NCBI GenBank assembly: GCA_964558975.1
Contig: CAZLFQ010000002.1
Coordinates: 124,001-188,000, forward strand
Origin: CAZLFQ01 sp964558975
GTDB lineage: Bacteria > Pseudomonadota > Alphaproteobacteria > Rickettsiales > Midichloriaceae
Reading direction: 5' to 3'
DNA length: 64,000 nt
The position numbers and the translations under genes were made by a program. Of this stretch, positions 59,481 to 64,000 are shown in pieces (the stretch's first letter is position 1; the number at the start of each line of letters is the position of its first letter). The notes beneath the pieces were generated by a model. The model made no database searches and was not told the DNA's origin. It saw only the letters and a program-made list of their open reading frames with translations.

Positions 59481-59497
59481 AACAATCGTTCGACGTT

Positions 59498-59529
59498 CTA
59501 TTCCCTGTTGCACCAAGAGAATAGTTTTT
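59498..59529 (+). terminator. Intrinsic terminator of the dapA-obgE-iscX-flhB' run
   Basis: An imperfect 9-bp stem, CTATTCCCT (59498-59506) with AGAGAATAG (59516-59524) and one mismatch, is followed by TTTTT. It lies 18 bases downstream of the flhB-like gene stop. Confidence 0.6.
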
Positions 59530-59633
59530 GTTCACATCAAAGTCAGATATCGATTCATTTAACCCGTATACATCTTGCTTTTTTTTGTCAAATAGTGTTA
59601 CATCCAATTCCAAGCTAATTGTTTGGATTTGTT

Positions 59634-60566
59634 ATGAAATTAATCGCTGGCACCAGTAATCCACATCTCGCCCAAGAGATATCTAAAATACTAAAAACTC
59701 CTTTAACAAACATAAAAATTCAAAGATTTTCAGACAATGAAACTTTTGTTGAAATTGATGAATCTGTAAGAGGAGACGATATTTTTATAATTCAGTCAAC
59801 TTCTGCACCCGCAAATGACTATATAATGGAGCTGCTAATTATTTTAGATGCACTCAAAAGAGCTTCAGCTAAAAGAATTACCGCAGTCATTCCTTATTAT
59901 GGCTATGCGCGACAAGATAGGAAACCATACTCAAGAACACCTATATCTGCTAAACTTGTTGCCGATATTCTAACTTCTGCAGGGGCAAACAGAGTTTTAA
60001 CAATGGACTTACACTCAGGTCAGATCCAAGGTTTTTTCGATATACCTGTTGATAACCTATTCTCTACACCAGTTTTTGAAAATTATATTGAATCAAAATT
60101 CAAAAAAGACCAGTTTTTAGTAGTTTCTCCTGATGTTGGGGGGCTAGTTAGAGCCAGAGCCTTGGCCAAAAGACTAAACTCAGACCTAGCCATAGTCGAT
60201 AAGCGCAGAGAAAAGGCTGGAAGCTCTGAAGTGATGAATATCATAGGGAATGTTGATAAAAAGGATTGCATTATTGTCGATGATATAGTAGATTCTGCGG
60301 GCACTCTATGTAACGCTGCCAAAGCGTTAATAGAAAATGGAGCCAAAAGTGTTCGTGCGTTTATTACACACGGAGTATTGTCGGCTAGTGCGGTTGAAAA
60401 AGTTGAAAGTTCAGATCTTTCTGAGCTTTACATTACGGATACAATTTCCAACGCGAGTAAACTGGCAAAAAGTAGTAAAATAAAAATACTACCAATTGCA
60501 CCAATTTTCGCTGAAGCAATAAACAGAATAGCAACAGAGAAATCTGTATCTAGCCTGTTTGAATAA
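59634..60566 (+). CDS. prs: Ribose-phosphate pyrophosphokinase (PRPP synthetase)
   Basis: The enzyme makes PRPP from ribose-5-phosphate and ATP for nucleotide, His and Trp synthesis. It has IKIQRFSDNETFVEIDESVR, PYYGYARQDRKPYSRTPISA, the flexible loop VVSPDVGGLVRARALAKRL, KRREKAGSSEVM, and the PRPP-binding motif IVDDIVDSAGTL near residues 212-223. I start it at the ATG at 59634 (310 residues); the TTG at 59619 is less likely. rplY follows after 23 bases, as in many proteobacteria. Confidence 0.96.
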   Translation: MKLIAGTSNPHLAQEISKILKTPLTNIKIQRFSDNETFVEIDESVRGDDIFIIQSTSAPANDYIMELLIILDALKRASAKRITAVIPYYGYARQDRKPYSRTPISAKLVADILTSAGANRVLTMDLHSGQIQGFFDIPVDNLFSTPVFENYIESKFKKDQFLVVSPDVGGLVRARALAKRLNSDLAIVDKRREKAGSSEVMNIIGNVDKKDCIIVDDIVDSAGTLCNAAKALIENGAKSVRAFITHGVLSASAVEKVESSDLSELYITDTISNASKLAKSSKIKILPIAPIFAEAINRIATEKSVSSLFE

Positions 60567-60589
60567 ATAGAATTTAAAGGATTACGGCA

Positions 60590-61258
60590 ATGACAGAAAC
60601 ATTAAGATTTGAAGCTGACTTAAAAGAAGGTGCTGGCAAAGGTTCAGCTAGAGCAGCTAGAAGAGAAGGCAAAGTTCCATGCGTTATGTATGGTGGCAAA
60701 GAAGGTCAGTTGATGTTCAATTTGCATGCAAATAAACTTGACGCCGAAATCAAAAAAGGTGGGTTCAGAACCAAGCTAGTTGACATTATTGTTGGCGGAA
60801 AAACTTTCACAACTCTTCCAAAAGAAATTCAGTTACACCCTGTTACTGACATGCCTGAACACGTTGATTTCTTAAGAATCAGCAAGGATACAATTGTTAA
60901 AGTCGCAGTTTCAATCAAAGTTTTGGGCGAAGAAAAATCTCCAGGTGTCAAGCGTGGTGGTGTTGTTAACGTGGTACACAGAACAGTTATGTTCGAATGC
61001 CATCCATCAAATATCCCTCATCATATTGAAGTTGACGTTTCAACTCTTGAAATCGGTCATAACGTTCATATCAACAGCATTAAACTTCCTGAAGGAGTTA
61101 AGCCAGTTGATAAAACAAATTTCACTGTTATTTCCATTACTGGTCGTACTGAGGAATCAGATCAACCAGCTGCTGCTCCTGATGCAACAGCCGCTGCTAC
61201 ACCAGCCGCTGCTGCTAAAGCTGCACCTGCAGCAAAAGCTCCAGCTAAAAAGAAGTAG
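60590..61258 (+). CDS. rplY: Ribosomal protein bL25 (CTC-type)
   Basis: This is the long two-domain form of bL25, which binds 5S rRNA. The N-terminal domain has GKGSARAARREGKVPCVMYG near residues 15-34, and PKEIQLHPVTDMPEHVDFL follows. The C-terminal TL5 domain and an alanine-lysine-rich tail (from about residue 190) complete 222 residues. The tail is low complexity and probably disordered. It is co-directional with prs and trmFO. Confidence 0.95.
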   Translation: MTETLRFEADLKEGAGKGSARAARREGKVPCVMYGGKEGQLMFNLHANKLDAEIKKGGFRTKLVDIIVGGKTFTTLPKEIQLHPVTDMPEHVDFLRISKDTIVKVAVSIKVLGEEKSPGVKRGGVVNVVHRTVMFECHPSNIPHHIEVDVSTLEIGHNVHINSIKLPEGVKPVDKTNFTVISITGRTEESDQPAAAPDATAAATPAAAAKAAPAAKAPAKKK

Positions 61259-61274
61259 TTAGTTAATAACAAGT

Positions 61275-62588
61275 ATGATTAATAAGGTTACTATAATCGG
61301 CGGCGGACTTGCCGGCAGTGAAGCTGCTTGGCAATTAGCAAAACGCGAGGTAAAAGTCACTTTATTTGAGATGCGCGGAGTCAAAAAAACCAACGCCCAT
61401 ATTACTGACACCTTAGCAGAATTAGTTTGCTCAAATTCATTTAGATCAGACGACATAACTAATGCAGTAGGTTTGCTCCACTACGAAATGCGTGAGCTAG
61501 ATTCACTAATTATGCGCTGCGCGGATGAAAGCAGAATTCCAGCAGGAAGCGCATTAGCAGTAGATCGCCACGGCTTTTCTGCATTAGTGCAAAAAAATTT
61601 GGAAGACCATCCGTTGATTGAAATCAAGAGAGAAGAGATTTCTCAGTTTACTGATGAGTTAACGATAGTTGCAAGTGGCCCTCTAACTTCAGATTCATTA
61701 TCCCAAGTTATTCTAAAAGAAACAGGCGAAGAATATTTGGCATTCTTTGATGCTATAGCACCAATCGTTTATAAAGATTCCATAGATTTTTCTAAAGCAT
61801 GGTTTCAATCCCGCTACGATAAGGGTGATGGCAAGGACTACATAAATTGCCCTATGTCTCAAGAACAATACTACGAATTTATTGACGCTCTTCTGGCATC
61901 TGAAAAAACCGACTTCAAAGAATGGGAGAAAAATACCCCTTACTTTGATGGGTGTTTGCCAATCGAAGTCATGGCATCTCGCGGAAAAGAAACTTTACGT
62001 TTTGGCCCTATGAAACCAGTTGGTTTAACTAATCCTAATTCAAGTGAAAAACCCTATGCGGTAGTGCAACTACGCCAAGATAATAAACTTGGAACACTTT
62101 ATAATATCGTTGGGTTCCAAACTAAGATTAAATATGGAGACCAGCAAAAAATTTTAAAGCTAATCCCAGGGTTAGAAAATGCTGAATTCGCAAGGCTTGG
62201 GGGACTGCATAGAAATACATTTATTAAAAGCCCCATTCTTTTAGACAATCAGTTACGACTAAAATCTAAACCTAATTTACGCTTTGCTGGGCAAATCACT
62301 GGTGTTGAAGGATACTTAGAAAGTGCAGCATGCGGATTACTTGCTGGTATGTTTGCGGCATATGAAGCTCTACAAAAAGATTTTGTTATGCCACCCCGCG
62401 AATCAGCTTTAGGATCTCTTCTCTCACATATTACGGGAGAGGCTAATGCTGATACATTTCAACCAATGAATATAAACTACGGCCTATTTCCGCCATTAAT
62501 AAGTGCAAAAAAAATCCATAATCGTAAGGAAATATTTTCTCAAAGGGCTGTAGCAGCAATAGAAAACTGGAAAACTATACTCAATTAA
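61275..62588 (+). CDS. trmFO: Methylenetetrahydrofolate-tRNA uracil-54 methyltransferase TrmFO
   Basis: TrmFO methylates U54 of tRNA using methylene-THF and FAD. The N-terminal Rossmann motif IGGGLAGSEAAWQLAKREV (about residues 5-23) and FEMRG, the NSFRSDD segment, MSQEQYYEFIDAL, and GQITGVEGYLESAACGLLAG are all characteristic. At 437 residues it is complete. It follows rplY after 16 bases. TrmFO, rather than TrmA, is typical of alphaproteobacteria and Firmicutes. Confidence 0.95.
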   Translation: MINKVTIIGGGLAGSEAAWQLAKREVKVTLFEMRGVKKTNAHITDTLAELVCSNSFRSDDITNAVGLLHYEMRELDSLIMRCADESRIPAGSALAVDRHGFSALVQKNLEDHPLIEIKREEISQFTDELTIVASGPLTSDSLSQVILKETGEEYLAFFDAIAPIVYKDSIDFSKAWFQSRYDKGDGKDYINCPMSQEQYYEFIDALLASEKTDFKEWEKNTPYFDGCLPIEVMASRGKETLRFGPMKPVGLTNPNSSEKPYAVVQLRQDNKLGTLYNIVGFQTKIKYGDQQKILKLIPGLENAEFARLGGLHRNTFIKSPILLDNQLRLKSKPNLRFAGQITGVEGYLESAACGLLAGMFAAYEALQKDFVMPPRESALGSLLSHITGEANADTFQPMNINYGLFPPLISAKKIHNRKEIFSQRAVAAIENWKTILN

Positions 62589-62626
62589 GATATCGTTAGC
62601 ATTATAATTTCAACATATACCATAGT

Positions 62627-63250
62627 ATGAGCTATCCCAACCCCAACACACTGTACCCAATTGAAGGGGTAACAAGAACGGTCTTCTTAAAAAACATAAT
62701 AAAAAGCCCGCAAATTATTGTGGGTGATTATACGTATTATGATGACCCCGAAGATATATATAATTTTGAGAAAAATGTTCTCTACTTATTTGATTTCATG
62801 GGAGACAAATTAATCATAGGAAAATTTTGCCAACTAGCCAGCGGTGTAAGATTCATTATGAACGGATCAAACCACGCTATGAACGGAGTTTCAACCTACC
62901 CTTTTAAAGTATTTGGTAAAGCTTGGAAAGATGCATCAATGGATGTTGTTAGCAAAGGTGATACAGTTATTGGCAACGATGTTTGGATTGGCAATGGAGT
63001 CACCGTAATGCAGGGAATCAAAATTGGCGATGGCGCTATAATTGGAACTAATAGCTTAGTTACAAAAGATATAGAGCCATACACTATAGTTGGCGGCAAC
63101 CCTGCTCGACCAATAAGAAAAAGATTTGATGACGCCACAATTGAATTCCTACTTGAACTTAAATGGTGGGACTGGTCACCAGAAAAAATCACACAAAATT
63201 TGACTGCTATTACGACGGGCGATATATATTCTCTAAAGCACATTAGCTAG
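62627..63250 (+). CDS. Xenobiotic O-acetyltransferase, Vat/CatB-like (hexapeptide)
   Basis: This 207-residue acetyltransferase of the left-handed beta-helix type has the family segments FCQLASGVRFIMNGSNHAMN (active-site His in NHAM), STYPFKVFGKAW and IGNDVWIGNGVTVMQGIKIG, and the end GGNPARPIRKRFDD. The family includes streptogramin and chloramphenicol acetyltransferases as well as sugar enzymes. Length and loop structure fit Vat/CatB closely, but resistance cannot be claimed from sequence. It lies after trmFO and before a short intergenic region. Confidence 0.82.
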   Translation: MSYPNPNTLYPIEGVTRTVFLKNIIKSPQIIVGDYTYYDDPEDIYNFEKNVLYLFDFMGDKLIIGKFCQLASGVRFIMNGSNHAMNGVSTYPFKVFGKAWKDASMDVVSKGDTVIGNDVWIGNGVTVMQGIKIGDGAIIGTNSLVTKDIEPYTIVGGNPARPIRKRFDDATIEFLLELKWWDWSPEKITQNLTAITTGDIYSLKHIS

Positions 63251-63277
63251 GCAAAATGAAAATAAACAATAAGCACT

Positions 63278-63376
63278 ATGAGTTCTCAAAATGCTCAAAA
63301 TTTCTATGATAAATTAGGATGTTTTGTGTGGACGTGGCTTGAAAAATTAAAACTTCTGGACGTTCAGAAGCCATAG
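63278..63376 (+). other. Short ORF in the 223-base gap after the acetyltransferase gene
   Basis: A 32-codon frame (starting MSSQNAQNFYDKLG) lies between the acetyltransferase and GrpB genes. Its start resembles the N-terminus of some small methyltransferase-like proteins, but it stops after 32 codons. It is either a remnant or chance. No other element is visible in 63251-63473. Confidence 0.25.
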
Positions 63377-63473
63377 AAATATCAAAACACTAATACTTCA
63401 TAAGTCCAGCAAATAACACTATATAGTCTCGGAAATAAGTACTAGAATGCGGGGAAAGAAATAATATTAAATC

Positions 63474-64000
63474 ATGCAAACAAATTATAAAATAGAAGTT
63501 CTACCTTACAGCTCTGCTTGGCCAGAAATATTTGAGAAGGAAGCCGCACTTATAAAAGAAATTTTGGGTGATAATTGCATTGCAATTCACCATATAGGCT
63601 CTACATCTGTACCAGAACTTTCGGCGAAACCTATAATTGATATCATTCCTGTAGTCAGGGATATCAATCTTATTGATAATGTAAATTCGCAAATGGCAGC
63701 ATTAGGTTATGAAGCTAAAGGCGAACATGGGATGTTATTCAGGCGCTATTTTCAAAAAGGAAACCCTAGAACTTTCAATGTTCATGTATATGAACAAGCT
63801 AATGCAGAAATTGATCGCTGCATTAAATTCCGTGATTGGATGCGAAACAACATTGATGACAGAGAAGCTTATTCAGAATTAAAAAAACAATTAGCTGCAA
63901 AATTCCCTAATGATATTTTTGGATACTGTTTTGGCAAAGATGAATTCGTAGCCATGATTGATAATAAGACAGGCTTTGACGGTTTAAGAGTAGTAAAAGC
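63474..64000 (+). CDS. GrpB family protein (5' part)
   Basis: The reading frame is open at the right edge. About 175 codons are seen of a GrpB/UPF0157-type nucleotidyltransferase-fold protein. The signature HHIGSTSVPELSAKPIIDII lies near residues 37-56, with FRRYFQKGNPRTFNVHVYE and a KFRDWMRNN helix downstream. Family members have about 170 residues, though some are fused to a GNAT domain. The frame continues past the normal end, so a fusion is possible. The biochemical function of the family is not settled. Confidence 0.88.
   Translation, partial: MQTNYKIEVLPYSSAWPEIFEKEAALIKEILGDNCIAIHHIGSTSVPELSAKPIIDIIPVVRDINLIDNVNSQMAALGYEAKGEHGMLFRRYFQKGNPRTFNVHVYEQANAEIDRCIKFRDWMRNNIDDREAYSELKKQLAAKFPNDIFGYCFGKDEFVAMIDNKTGFDGLRVVK

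Noticed and set aside
59575..59603. Promoter before prs (TTGCTT, 17, TTACAT)
   Set aside because: The -10 matches the consensus at only three positions, so it is too weak to list as a feature.
60894..61262. 122-codon plus-strand frame overlapping rplY
   Set aside because: It is an out-of-frame reading of rplY; its Leu- and Gln-rich end comes from the alanine-rich tail codons.
1..64000. CRISPR array, insertion sequence or prophage
   Set aside because: No regularly spaced direct repeats, transposase motifs, or phage structural or integrase genes were seen anywhere in the window.

Overview
The window is AT-rich, densely coded bacterial chromosome with standard stop codons, three tRNA genes (Ser-GGA, Arg-UCU, Pro-UGG, all with encoded CCA) and no rRNA, insertion sequence or CRISPR array. 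Several features point to an alphaproteobacterium: fliL-fliM followed by a DUF6468-type gene and motE, an IalB-family protein, a DUF3035/BamF-type lipoprotein, trmFO, an alphaproteobacterial-type lptE and a class I (FbaB) aldolase. The AT-richness, scattered flagellar genes, an ankyrin-like fragment and a mitochondrial-carrier-like protein suggest a flagellated, host-associated member of the Rickettsiales or a similar lineage. That placement is inference from gene content, not a phylogeny.

Layout. The 3' end of murG (2-439) is followed by a ten-gene minus-strand glycan operon (10547 down to 502). It encodes an epimerase, a DegT aminotransferase, an AsnB-type amidotransferase, a FemAB/GNAT-like protein, a methyltransferase, an FAD protein, a glycosyltransferase, WbqC, GNAT and a deacetylase-like protein, and a good sigma70-like promoter precedes it. 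Next come an M48/TPR protease and glmM, a small membrane-protein pair, a polyprenol/diacylglycerol-kinase-like gene, a FliK-like gene, fbaB, a glycosyltransferase and flgD.

A second glycan locus (19101-26174) encodes the full WbpA/WbpB/WbpE/WbpD set for a UDP-diacetamido-uronic acid. It also carries a GT4 transferase and a divergent aminotransferase plus initiating sugar transferase, with a palindromic promoter between the two arms. The AsnB-type protein of the first locus could amidate such uronic acids.

The middle section (26568-38451) holds an unknown 438-residue protein, a peptide transporter with leucyl aminopeptidase, a cold-shock gene with a long leader, mreC, lipA, a Cys-rich membrane protein, the mitochondrial-carrier-like protein, two isolated glycan genes, lptE and pepF. 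The section 38523-48632 holds fliL-fliM-DUF6468-motE-recN, dacA, ialB, pentapeptide genes, an Fe-S photolyase and a dicarboxylate symporter.

The last section (48619-64000) holds a helical-repeat protein of unknown function, fmt, a FliS-like gene and fliD, hemH, a lipoprotein, an orphan histidine kinase, dapA-obgE-iscX-flhB', prs-rplY, trmFO, a Vat/CatB-like acetyltransferase and the 5' part of a GrpB-family gene.

The best candidate for something new is the three-repeat mitochondrial-carrier-like protein at 33473-34360. The helical-repeat protein at 48619-50073 and the unknown protein at 26568-27884 come next. No complete undescribed multi-gene system was recognised.
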